The position numbers and the translations under genes were made by a program. This document shows, piece after piece, positions 1 to 9,082 of a stretch of DNA of 17,106 nucleotides. The DNA comes from Euperipatoides rowelli (Eukaryota; Onychophora; Udeonychophora; Euonychophora; Peripatopsidae): the NCBI GenBank assembly GCA_003024985.2, contig PXIH01S0002161.1. One strand, given 5' to 3'. The notes below the pieces were generated by a model. That model was not told the origin of the DNA. It saw only the letters and a program-made list of their open reading frames with translations, and searched no databases. Numbering within the stretch: the stretch's first letter is position 1; each line of letters opens with the position of its first letter.

Positions 1-9
1 CATTTGTGA

Positions 10-147
10 TCATGAGTAGTAAACTTGCACATGTGATCCTTTTGTAGATCTAAGAATATCTATTCTCAATTTCTCGCCAAGCATTGTTTAAAACATCTCC
101 TCTGATACTGCGTTCAAAATCTGGACAATCCTGTCCCATAATTCACC
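10..147 (-). pseudogene. C-terminal fragment of a mariner-type transposase
   Basis: Read on the minus strand from about 147, the frame gives ELWDRIVQILNAVSEEMF, then an in-frame stop, then a stretch ending RSTKGSHVQVYYS and a TGA at 12-10. This is the conserved C-terminal tail (ELWDRIVQA-N-V...LD-R-T-GAH-) of a widespread DDD/E transposase of the Tc1/mariner superfamily, downstream of the catalytic triad. Above position 147 the frame loses similarity, so the catalytic core is absent. The stop and truncation make it non-functional. A second copy of the tail lies at the other end of the window in opposite orientation. Confidence 0.7.
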
Positions 148-437
148 AAGTGTGGAAAAACTTTTTGATTTAACAAACAATGTCTTGTTAACTTTTTTTC
201 ATTATCTAAATTGTAATTTTTTCTGTATTGAGTTTTTTAATTGGATGAATAAATTATGGACATCCTAGGCCTATACGGTATATATTTTTATAAAATAGTG
301 TCTTATTCTAAAGCAGGCAACAATGAATGTAAAATACTTTAATATTCAGATGTATAGCCTACAGTACCAAAGACTAGCAAAAGAAAACACCAGATGAGTG
401 AAGATGACTATAAAAATTTTTTAAAAATATATTTCAG
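148..437. other. AT-rich spacer
   Basis: Sequence between the transposase fragment and the candidate exon at 438. It contains TAGGCCTA and TAGCCTAC words and poly-T runs. I see no gene. Confidence 0.5.
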
Positions 438-540
438 GCTGTTTCTGGAGTAATTGGAGCTGAGCAAATTGCTATACAGTTGTCTAGCAAACTTATAGCT
501 CCTTTTAAACAAAATTTTCAAAAATCCATCCCCAGGGCAG
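438..540 (+). CDS. Candidate orphan internal exon, protein not recognised
   Basis: This is a 103-bp open segment preceded by ATATTTCAG (ends 437) and followed by GTAAAG (541). Only one frame is open, encoding 34 residues that begin AVSGVIGAEQIAIQLSSK and end NFQKSIPRA, with one base of the next codon left over. GC content is visibly above the flanks, as for the two recognised exons. I do not recognise the peptide. It is not the known PSTPIP N-terminus. It ends with one spare base while the exon at 6648 needs two, so direct joining fails unless the alternative CAGAG acceptor is used (which would give ...PRA-AQVQEAY). It could be an exon of an upstream gene, an intermediate exon, or chance. Confidence 0.35.
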
Positions 541-730
541 GTAAAGTCAAATAGAACCTAAAATAGCCTGAGGGATCTACTTTATGTTGAGACGTGCTGA
601 TTAATATATCCAATGATTATCACTATACAGAAATGTAATCCACTCATAAAATTATATAGACCGGTGTACAATAACAAATAAAATAATAATACTCAATTAT
701 ACTTAACAAATTGAACTCAAAATTATTGAA

Positions 731-984
731 CTGAGTTAATCACATTGATTCAATCAGTTAAAAGATCTGAAACAAGGGACAGAGATGGTTTATCTTATAA
801 CTTTGTTAAAGATCATGTATCCCTTTGTACTGATATTTTCCATCCTTTTATACAAGAATCCTTTTCTTCGCTGAATATACCAAAATCTTGGACATTTTCT
901 GTGGTTAAATTCCTTTACAAAAAAGGTAAGCACTCCATTCGCGTTTGCTTTAATGGTCACCAACTCAATGAAGTCAATGTCTAA
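731..984 (+). pseudogene. LINE reverse transcriptase, N-terminal block
   Basis: The open frame from about 731 (just after a TGA) to a TAA at 982-984 carries the RT N-terminal motifs DGLSYNFVK and PKSWTFSVVKFLYKKG. Around 925-945 it jumps directly to the region NGHQLNEVN, which normally lies well after the catalytic motif. This indicates an internal deletion of the RT palm, followed by a premature stop from a frameshift. Confidence 0.7.
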
Positions 985-1540
985 AGATCTTTATTTTGAC
1001 TCCCATGCTTCTCATATAGCCAAGCAAATTTCATCCAGATTTGCAATGATGTTCAGATCATTCACTGTGGTCTCACCTAGATTGTTTTCTGCTGTGTACA
1101 AATCTTATGTTCAATGTATTATTGATTATGGTCATAATACTTTCAGTATTATCAACAAGGGTGATATTCTTAAAGTTAACAAAGTTTTCAGGCAATTTAC
1201 AAAACGAATTAATGGCTTCTTTAGATACAACTACATTGAAAGACTTAATTATTTGACACTCCAATTGAGATTACTTAGAGGTGATATTATCTTTTTATTT
1301 AAAGAGATAGTTGTTAAAAAGAATATGAGGAACATCTTCGTGATTGACAACCATTGGAAAACAAGAGGACACAACTTCAGGATAAATAGATGTCATGTCG
1401 TACACAGAGCTCGCTCTCATTATATTGGTAATAGAGTTTCCTCCATCTGGAATTCACTCCCTAATTTGCTGTTTCATTTAACCAATTTAAAAAACAACTT
1501 GACGATTTCCTTTTTGAAAGTGAATTTTTTAATGAACTAA
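965..1540 (+). pseudogene. LINE reverse transcriptase, thumb and C-terminal block
   Basis: This frame continues the LINE protein after the frameshift, from about SKDLYFDSHASHIAKQIS through LYKSLV-like, FTKRI, ERLNYLTL and the terminal SIWNSLPN motif typical of CR1-like elements. It ends with TAA at 1538-1540. The ATG at 953 is not a real start; the segment is the 3' part of a longer ORF2. Confidence 0.7.
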
Positions 1541-1656
1541 TATAGATAATTATGTTGTTTTAATGTTTATTCTTGTGAACTTGTATTATGATTGGTTGTG
1601 TATCTTATATATGATTTTAAGTGTCTAAAAGCTATTTAAGCTTAAATGACGTATTG

Positions 1657-1673
1657 AAATAAATAAATAAATA
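1657..1673 (+). repeat. AAAT simple repeat, likely LINE 3' tail
   Basis: About four AAAT units close the LINE 3' UTR. Short tandem tails of this kind commonly mark the 3' ends of CR1/L2-like LINEs. Confidence 0.55.
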
Positions 1674-2355
1674 CCGTAAATAAAACAAACCGTTATACAA
1701 TGACACACATCCAAATCACCATACACACAAGATGGCGGATCACACTAGACAAGGGAAGCTATCCCAGCATGCATAGTAACCCAGAATTTCTATCACTAAC
1801 ACTAATGAGCTAATAATCAATATAGTTCATGAGTCATTACATTGTACTGATCCATAGATCGATATTTTTACAAACATAACTTCAATAAGAATATAATTAG
1901 TTTTCTATAATCTAGCAAAACAAATACACTATAATGGAATTAGTAGGTATAAATAATAATTAAAATGAACACTTATGTTAGTCATTGACCGAATATCAAA
2001 TAGGCTAGGCCTAGTTATAAATTATTTGGCAGGAGCCGAATAGCAAGCCGAGTAGTTCTAATATAGCATTCATTACCATTAAATGATTTTTAATTTAGTC
2101 CTATTTTATTAAAATAAATATGAGAAATATTTTTCAATCAATTTCTATTAAAATTATGTATGCATTTATTCAAAATAAAATAGCTTAATTTCAGGAACAT
2201 AAAATTGTTAAAGGCATTTTAAATTATTAATTTGGAAAATTTGAGGAAAAAAAAAATACTTTTATAAGAACTCCGGCTTCTAAATTGTTCAGTATAAATT
2301 ATTCGGCCAAATATAAATAATGGCAAAATGGATTGTATCGTCCTAAGCAAAATTT
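1674..2355. other. AT-rich spacer
   Basis: About 680 bp between the LINE and the hAT-like element. It includes ATGGCGGATC near 1731, TAGGCTAGGCCTAG near 1999-2015, and a GAGCCGAATAGCAAGCCGAG stretch near 2033-2052. I see no gene. Confidence 0.5.
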
Positions 2356-2363
2356 GAATCCAG

Positions 2364-3566
2364 CAGTGGCGGTTTTAGCAGGTGGGCCTGGTAGGCACAG
2401 GCTTACCCAATCTTTGATGGCCTTTAATGTAAACTTTAAAGTGTTGAGCAAGGAGAAAATTTAGAAATTAAAGCTGAAAAATCAAACTTATAATATTAAG
2501 ACAAATAAAATCCTAAATACGGCCTCCTCTTATTAGGTATGTTTGTTGTAATATCCAGTGTCGGACTGGTTGGGTTTTCAATTGCTTTTGGGGCCCCATC
2601 GCCCCAACATCCCCCACCCAGACCACACCACAAAAAAAAAAAAAAAAAGTTCTTATCTATATAGGCTACACACAATTCAAAAGTAATCTGATTTTTTTTT
2701 TCAAACTTTTGTATTTTCTTTTCCATTCACATTGCAAAACTACTGTATAGCCTATTTCTTAAAATGATTCTTGTTTTAAGAAATAAAAGTGTTTGTCATT
2801 TAAATGAGAATAAAGAGATGGTATATGAAAATGCTATTGATATAGTATTAACCAGTGGCACTCTATAGGATATATACAGTAAATATCAGCAATAAAATTG
2901 ATTGGATTTTTATACAAGTTGTAATTAATGATAACGATTTATAAAGTCAGTCTTTAAATTTATTATTTCCTGTCAAAGTTTTACAGTCAATTTATTTTCA
3001 AAATTCTAAATTTATACATATTTAAGAGACAAAACATGTCGGGTTTTATAGTTAATTTTGTGATCTATTTGCTCATATAATCAATCACTTTTTGTACAAG
3101 CAGTCAAAAATTAAAAATTGCAATTTTAAGCATTTACATTTTGGTTAACAATCTTATATCCTGTACTTTGAAAAAAAGTCAAAACTATAGGCTTACTTGT
3201 TGAGACAGGTGAAATAAAATGCAGTAGGCTACATGAAAATTAAACCTATAAAATAAAAATGAATAATTTCATTATAATTAAAGTAGGCTATGAAATTTTT
3301 TTTCTAATTACAACATTTTAAACGCTATTTGAAGAATTTTACATTTCAGCATTTTTTAAATATCAGCAGAGCTCATTTTAAGGATTTAAAAGCCTTAAAT
3401 TAAAAAGTAACAGCTTACCCCAAGTGGGGTTTACAGCACCCCCTCCCTAAACCCCAACTGATAACATTCACACTGAACTATACACAACAGCCTTGCCCAT
3501 ACATACACTAAAAATACTGTATTCTATATGTGCCCACCAAAAATTATTTTTCTAAAGCCGCCCCTG
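2364..3566. mobile_element. hAT-like non-autonomous DNA transposon
   Basis: The left end CAGTGGCGGTTTTAG (2364-2378) and the inverted right end CAGGGGCGGCTTTAG (complement of 3552-3566) agree at 13 of 15 bases and have the CAGNGGCGG form common in hAT elements. The flanking 8-mers GAATCCAG (2356-2363) and GAATTCGG (3567-3574) agree at 6 of 8, as expected for an old 8-bp target duplication. The 1.2-kb interior has no transposase ORF. It carries another transposon-like terminus at 2556 and a CCCCAAGTGGGG palindrome near 3419. Confidence 0.7.
2556..2569 (+). repeat. Orphan transposon terminus CAGTGTCGGACTGG
   Basis: This word followed by GGGGCCCC resembles a hAT-type inverted terminus nested in the element at 2364-3566. 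No matching CCAGTCCGACACTG is visible in the window, so it is a solitary or truncated end. Confidence 0.35.
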
Positions 3567-3574
3567 GAATTCGG

Positions 3575-4191
3575 CATTCTAACATTGTATAAAACGTACA
3601 TTTTAGCACCTTTTTATATGAAATAAGAACATTTGATGAATTAAACATACATTATTTTGGCAAAATTAAACTGAATTGATAGTTAAAATAGAATCGATAA
3701 TACACTTTAAATTGTTTATCTGCTTTTAAAAAGTATGGCCAAATTTTAATAATCTACTATACAGTAGGCTACTTAGGTGTAATTTCATTATGATTAGATA
3801 TGGCACAAATGCCTGCTAACTGCATTCTAAAGTTCAAAAGTCAGTTAATGATGCCAAATTAATGTGATAAATGATATCAATTGGTGCTGACAACATTTGG
3901 AATATTCCAATTAAGCCGAAAGAGGTAGCTCAATTAATCTTTTTTTGAATTTGAAGAATTCAGTTGGAAATTTTCTAAAAGACAGAATATTAACCTGTCT
4001 TTTTTTTTTTTTCCAAAACTTTTACACTTTAGATATGAGAGTCTAATAATTTTATCTTTCAATTCTATAATGCTTTACTAATTCCAATTCCTTTACATTT
4101 CTTTAATGTTGATCCAGAGGGGGTTAACCTCATCCTATTTTATTAAGAGCCATTATTTTTAATTTCACCCAGTGTAAGCATTAGGTGGTGA
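3575..4191. other. AT-rich spacer
   Basis: About 600 bp between the hAT-like element and the large palindrome, with poly-T near 4000 and TAGGCTAC near 3766. I see no gene. Confidence 0.5.
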
Positions 4192-4290
4192 TATATGGTA
4201 TTTTTGATTTTTCTGTTTTTTTATATACAGTATAGGCTACAGTATATGATTAAATCCAAAGAGATGACAAATCTGCAATATTAGCCTCCA

Positions 4291-4320
4291 ATGACCTTTA
4301 GTTTAAGCACTAAAGGTCAT
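4291..4320. repeat. Perfect 12-bp hairpin, left arm only
   Basis: ATGACCTTTAGT (4291-4302) and ACTAAAGGTCAT (4309-4320) form a perfect stem with a 6-base loop. It overlaps the first AGGTCA pair of the palindrome. The right arm lacks the extra half-site, so the hairpin arose in, or survives only in, the left arm. Confidence 0.7.
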
Positions 4321-4329
4321 GAAAGGTCA
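4314..4329 (+). promoter_or_regulatory. DR4-type AGGTCA direct repeat, left arm outer site
   Basis: AGGTCA, four spacer bases (TGAA), then AGGTCA. This is the exact geometry of a DR4 nuclear-receptor response element (thyroid hormone or liver X receptor type). The pattern is seen directly; receptor binding is inference. Confidence 0.4.
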
Positions 4330-4646
4330 AGGTAATGGTTGCCATATTTTTGTATTTTTATTTTTCTTAACTTTGGAGCCCAAAGCAGCAGAAGTGGTCC
4401 ACTCTGGATTTGTGTTTATGTTTTAGTAATGATTATTTGGAAGTGTTTTACATAGTTACCAAGTTGGGCCACTCTTGCTTTTTGTGGATATGGGAGATTT
4501 AACCACGTAAAAATTGTGTTTTCTCCAATATAAATAAACTTCTCATGAGTAGCAGCACAAGTGGCCCAAATCATTGTAGTCATTTTTAGAAAGTACCAAG
4601 GCTGTAGAAAAAAAAATAAAAGTTGGAACTTTGGCAATTGTTGCTG

Positions 4647-4672
4647 TGACCTACAGTGACCCTTTGTGACCT
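4647..4672 (-). promoter_or_regulatory. Triple DR4 half-site array, left arm inner site
   Basis: TGACCT, four bases, TGACCC, four bases, TGACCT: three half-sites on the minus strand at exact 10-bp periodicity. This is two overlapping DR4 sites. Function is not shown. Confidence 0.4.
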
Positions 4673-5417
4673 CACAACACATCACATTTAGGCCTTTTGT
4701 CTTCTGGCTATCTGCAGAAAAGCAAGAGTCAAAAAACATTTTAATGGCGATATTAATGTAGACCAAAGCTTCCTCTATCTATAAAAAGTTGGTGCATTTT
4801 GGGATCTCTGATCATATTGGAAATATTTGATTTGCACACAATTTACCATATAGACAGACTACAAATTCTTCTAAACACTGCTCATTGTATTTTTGAAACT
4901 AAAAACAATATTCCTTGGGTTTTTTTTNAAATTTTAATTTCAAAAGAATATAGAATTTTGATTTACAGTCTTTATAATAAACTGCAGAATAGGCCTTGAT
5001 AAGTTGACATTTTTAGATAAGCAAAGAAATAACAGTACCCTCTACATCTGTAAAAGTTATAGAGGGNGCTGTTAACAAAAGCCTATTCTGCAGGTTAGAA
5101 ACTGTAAATCAAAATTCTATACTATTTTGAAATTAAATTTTAAAAAAGACAAGGGGAATAGGCTATGTTATTTAGTTTTAAAATTACAATGAGCAGTGCT
5201 AAGACGAATTTGACATTAGTCTGTCTATGGTAAATTGTGTGGATAAAAAAATTATTCTAAATCAAATATTTCCAACATGGGCAGAGATCCCAAAATGTAC
5301 CAACTTTTTATAGATAGAGAAAGCATTGGTCTACATTAATATTGCCATAATTTTTTTTTGACTCCTGCTGTTCTGCATATAGCCAGAAGGCAAAAGGCCT
5401 AGATGTGATGTGTTGGG

Positions 5418-5443
5418 AGGTCACAAGGGATCACTGTAGGTCA
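5418..5443 (+). promoter_or_regulatory. Triple DR4 half-site array, right arm inner site
   Basis: AGGTCA, four bases, GGATCA, four bases, AGGTCA. This is the mirror copy of the array at 4647-4672, with the middle site altered. Confidence 0.4.
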
Positions 5444-5768
5444 CATCAACAATTGGCCAAGGTCCAACTTGTTTTTTTTTTTTTTTTTTTTTCTACAGCC
5501 TTGGTACTTTCTAAAAATGACAAATGATTTGGGCCACTTGTGCTGCTACTCATGAGAAGGCTGTTTAAATCGGAGAAACTAATTTTTTTTACAGGGTTCG
5601 AGCCTCCCATATCCCCCAAAAACATGAGTGTTCCAATTTGTTAACTATGTAAAACACTTCCAAATAATCGTTAATAAAACATAAATACAAATCCAGAGTG
5701 GGCCACTTCTGCTGCTTTAATAATATGGAGAGCCCCAAAGTTATACAAAAATATGGCAACCATTACCT

Positions 5769-5784
5769 TGACCTTTCGTGACCT
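5769..5784 (-). promoter_or_regulatory. DR4-type direct repeat, right arm outer site
   Basis: TGACCT, TTCG, TGACCT: the mirror copy of the 4314-4329 site. Both half-sites are intact. Confidence 0.4.
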
Positions 5785-5890
5785 CTGGTGCTTAAACAAA
5801 AGGTAATTGGAGGCTAATATTGCAGATTTGTCACATCCTGTGTGGGTTTAATCATATATAAAAAATCAGAAATAACAAAAATACCATGTA

Positions 5891-6647
5891 GGGGTATTTT
5901 AGTTGATCCTACAGGCAAAAAATATGTTCTCTTAAATAATACTTAGAAATATGGTATCGATAAGCTAAATCCTATTAGGCTAGTTTGTATTTAAAATAAT
6001 TATATCAGTAATGGGCAACAATTTGTTTTGAAATGGGGGGGGGGGGAGCCCATTTATTAGTATAACTTACCTACAGTACAATTACAAACTTAACCTGCAG
6101 ATGTAGGCTTCAATACGGTATTATAATTAAGCCCTATCAATTTACAGTAAAAATCTTAATATTTCTGCATGTGCCACTATTGTTTTTTTTCTAGATGTAG
6201 GCTACAATATTATAATTTTATAAGCCATGTTCAGTTTATCTAGTTATAATTCATAAATATGATATATAACATTGTAATAAAGTAGTAATTGTAAACACTG
6301 TAGGCCTATATATTTTTAAACTTTTAATCATTCTTAAAAAAAAAATAACAGGGTTTTCCTTACAATGCATCATCTTAAGAAATGTCATTGCCAAATTATT
6401 TCAGGCGCAATACAAAATCTCTTCATATTCCATGCTGGCTGTGGGTCTATATTTGTTTAATTTTAATTCTCATCATGCAGTAAAACAAATAGCCTATTTT
6501 GATTGGTTGTTCTTGTTTTATTTTTTAATTAAAAGTTTTTATTTCGTTTTCCTATTCTATTTAACCTTTTTTTTTTTTTTAACAATTTAAATTAGCTTTA
6601 TGTTATATTTCTAGAAAGGTAATTATTTTTCTACTTTTAACTTCCAG
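5891..6647. other. AT-rich sequence upstream of the first F-BAR exon
   Basis: This should be intron, because the exon at 6648 needs two bases from an earlier exon. It contains a G run of about 12 near 6037-6047, TAGGCCTATA near 6301 and poly-T runs. No exon carrying the F-BAR N-terminus is recognisable. Confidence 0.45.
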
Positions 6648-6722
6648 AGCTCAAGTGCAGGAGGCATACGGCAAAGCCTTATTAAAAATTGCAAGAACTG
6701 CAGGAGGCAAAGATGAAATTGG
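6648..6722 (+). CDS. PSTPIP-like: PSTPIP-like F-BAR protein, internal exon (partial gene)
   Basis: This 75-bp exon encodes helix 1-2 of an F-BAR domain. In frame it reads AQVQEAYGK, then ALLKIARTAGG, then KDEIG. The pattern RAQ-x-x-E-x-YGK followed by IAR-x-AGG-x-x-EI matches human PSTPIP1 as I remember it, without gaps; FCHO and GAS7 share only scattered positions. The acceptor is a pyrimidine-rich tract ending CTTCCAG at 6647. The first base, A, would complete an Arg codon begun in the previous exon, restoring the conserved Arg before AQ. The donor is GG|GTAAAG at 6723, leaving two bases of a Gly codon. F-BAR proteins of this family bind curved membranes and actin regulators, and in vertebrates they recruit PTP-PEST phosphatases. 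The preceding exon was not found, and the F-BAR assignment is firmer than the choice of PSTPIP over a relative. An alternative acceptor two bases downstream (CAGAG|CT) would change the phase. Confidence 0.82.
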
Positions 6723-7181
6723 GTAAAGCAAATTAAACTAAGGATTTCTTTGCATGGATGAGTTTTCACTTTCTCTGATGTTTTATAGTTGAATAATAAT
6801 TGAAACATTCATGTGAAATTTATTAATAAACTTAATTGGAAATATTAAAGCTTTTATATTATTTTATAAACATCATATTATAACAGCTACAACATTGCAA
6901 TTAAATTAATCAAGTCAATGGGATAAATAATATATAGATTAGCCTAGCCTGTATTTACTTGCTATTTATTTTATTTATGATCCAGCTTTAATGAAATATT
7001 CATTTAATTATTTTTTACTGAATATAAAAATTAATGTTTTCTTTCCCCATTAAAAATTCAAATTAAAAAAAAAAAGATTCTTAAACTGAAATAGGGTTAC
7101 TTAAATCTGAAAATTAGTTTACCCTTTGTAATGTTTATTAAACCATTTTTCCCATTATAAAAATCATGTGTGACACCAATT

Positions 7182-7836
7182 AAAGATGAAACGAATATTC
7201 GGTTAGTATTCGGTATTCGGCTGGGTTTCATAGTATTCGGTAATCAGCCACGCTGAATAAATGGGGAAGGGAGTTTTTCCTTAAATAAATGTTAGAAAAT
7301 AAGGTGAGCTCCTGTAGTATTTTAGAAAAACAAATTCAATTAGTTAGTGTACTTATGAATGCATTGTGAAGGAGGCACACTAGCATTTTATTATAAATGC
7401 AATGCATCATACAGGATTCAGGGGAATTAAGACCGGTTATTATTCAGTTTAAAAAAAAAGAAAAAAATAATCTATTATTATATTGTGCCCTGGAATTTAC
7501 AAATTCATTACAAAACTGTCATATAGTCTTTTTTTTTATCTTCAACTAATTATTTTTAATAGAATAACAATCTATTCACTAATATTATTTTATGAGAACT
7601 TCTAAGCAGCAGTGTCACACTTGTTTATTTTTGATTGCTTCAAAGAATGTGGCCTTGTTATTGTGTGGGGAGAAAAAAAAAAGATTTTTCTCTCCCCTAT
7701 GGTATTGCTTAAAATCGAACATCTTTAAATGGTTTCAATAGATTGTTTTGACTAATAAAATAAATAGATATTCGACCTTTGTTTAATGGCCGAATATTCG
7801 GTATCCGGCTAAAATGAATATATTCATTTCATCCCT
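7182..7836. mobile_element. hAT-like MITE with TATTCGG subterminal repeats
   Basis: The left end AAAGATGAAACGAATAT and the inverted right end AGGGATGAAATGAATAT match at 14 of 17 bases. The flanking 8-mers CACCAATT (7174-7181) and CACCAATG (7837-7844) match at 7 of 8, which is the hAT target-site size. TATTCGG recurs at 7196, 7207, 7214 and 7234 on the left, and as CCGAATA/TATTCGG at 7790-7801 on the right, typical of clustered subterminal transposase-binding motifs. The 655-bp interior lacks a transposase ORF. It sits in the F-BAR intron. Confidence 0.78.
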
Positions 7837-8490
7837 CACCAATGCTCAGTGCACTTCTAATTAAGAAAATCAGCGGAAGTTATAAAAGCTTCCATCTTGA
7901 ATGCTGCTCTTGAAAACAAACAAGTCATTTCTATGTCTTTCTGTAGGCTACTAATCAATAGGCGAATGTATTGTTTTGACTCGGCTCTTTTCAGTTTAGT
8001 GTCGAGCTGCATTTTCTCGTTTGTTTGATGTTGGTGCACTTTATCTAACTTTGGTTGAGAAATAGGGGTAGCAACGCTTATTTGGTTGGGGTGCCATTTG
8101 TCGACATTCTACAGTAATAGTGACTTTATAAACAAAGGTAAACAGAAATGTTTTTGGAATGACAAGTATGGTATAGAGGAGTAATTTCTAAGACTCTTCT
8201 GTATATAACACCCGTACATCAAAAAACATAGGCTTCTACCAACGATATTGACACTGCTGAAGTGGCATGATTAAACTTTTTCATAAAATATGATCAATGC
8301 AAATATTTTGCCGTAATGAACTAGATTGACAGAAGCAAATTGTCTTTGGCCTGTATTAAAAAGCTTTAAGTAATTTATTAAATTGTGTTTGCTTTTAACT
8401 AGTTACCCTATTTTTGTTGTCAGCATGTTTATTTTAAATTGGATTAAATTGACATTTTCTCTAGAGTAATTTTTTATCTGAAAACTTTAC

Positions 8491-8642
8491 AAAAAAAAAA
8501 ATAGAAGAAAAGAAAATTAAAAAAACTAAGATGAAGGGAAAGATTAAAAACAAAATAAGTAATGAAAAATGGAATGCAGATAAAAAAGTAGGAAGATTAA
8601 GACAATAAGATAAAGAAAAGAAAAAAATAGGAGAAAAATATA
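8491..8642 (+). repeat. Purine-rich (A/G) low-complexity tract
   Basis: About 150 bp of nearly continuous A and G with few pyrimidines (words such as AAGAAAAG, AGATGAAGGG, AGATAAAG), inside the F-BAR intron. There is no coding frame. Confidence 0.6.
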
Positions 8643-9082
8643 ATTAATTTGTGGAAAATAATTGTTGTGTAATCTGATTTTCCTAAGCTCCTCATTTGAT
8701 AACTAGTAATTAAGTCATATTCTTTCATTATATGACACATTCCACAGTAATTCATAGAAACTTTAAGATTACCGTAACCTTAAATACGAATATGTTTTAC
8801 AAAAAAAAAAAAAATCCATTATTATTTACAAATATCATATCAAGAGCGAACATATTTTAAATTCCATCCAATTTGTGATCTTGGAATTATTTATTGCTCT
8901 TTAACTTTCAATTCAACAATCATGTTAATAAAATAATTTCAAATGCATCAAAAAGTCATGTTCCTTCACACTGATGTTAAACTCTGCAAAAACCATAACT
9001 TTTCTTTGATCTTGGAGAGTAAAACTTTAATTCTGCAGTTATTTGAAATAATTGTGCAAATTCTCACACTCACTACATTTAA

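Larger units (their letters stand above)
731..1673 (+). mobile_element. Decayed non-LTR retrotransposon (CR1/Jockey-like LINE) 3' end
   Basis: Two blocks of LINE reverse-transcriptase protein lie in different frames. The first (about 731-924) reads ELITLIQSVKRSETRDRDGL and on to NIPKSWTFSVVKFLYKKGK, the conserved N-terminal RT region (x-x-PDG-I, P-x-x-W, PV-F-KKG). The second (about 941-1540) begins NGHQLNEVN and shifts frame near 975. It runs through YKSYVQCIIDYG, KVFRQFTKRI, RLNYLTLQLRLLRGD and SIWNSLP, the thumb and C-terminal region, ending with TAA at 1538-1540. A short 3' UTR follows, ending in an AAAT repeat tail (1657-1673). The RT palm including the catalytic DD motif is missing between the blocks, so the copy is dead. 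Confidence 0.8.
4194..5888. mobile_element. 1.7-kb near-complete palindrome (foldback/MITE element)
   Basis: Almost every stretch of the left arm (4194-5044) reappears as reverse complement in the right arm (5060-5888). Examples are ATGGTATTTTTG with CAAAAATACCAT at the tips, TTGGGATCTCTG with CAGAGATCCCAA, and CTGCAGAATAGGC with GCCTATTCTGCAG near the centre. The innermost stem pairs AACAG-CCCTCTA with TAGAGGG-CTGTT around a short loop at about 5046-5057. The left arm has an extra stretch of about 30 bp near 5000-5030. TA dinucleotides flank both tips (4192-4193, 5889-5890), which fits Tc1/mariner-type targeting. No transposase is encoded; apparent ORFs inside are chance. There are ambiguous bases at 4928 and 5067. 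Confidence 0.85.

Noticed and set aside
1073-1264. 63-residue minus-strand open frame
   Set aside because: Antisense shadow of the LINE reverse-transcriptase block on the plus strand.
2496-2726. 76-residue minus-strand open frame
   Set aside because: It reads through poly-A/T and C-rich runs inside the hAT-like element, giving low-complexity peptide (F and G runs).
4416-4766. 116-residue minus-strand open frame
   Set aside because: It lies wholly in the left arm of the palindrome, its mirror copy in the right arm is not preserved as a frame, and the peptide shows no recognisable domain.
4799-4999. 66-residue plus-strand open frame
   Set aside because: Also inside the palindrome arm, contains an ambiguous base, and the composition is that of translated AT-rich noise.
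7857-8039. 60-residue minus-strand open frame just right of the hAT-like MITE
   Set aside because: The local GC is slightly raised and the peptide is not low complexity, but there is no domain I recognise, no splice context, and it lies antisense in an intron. Left unassigned.
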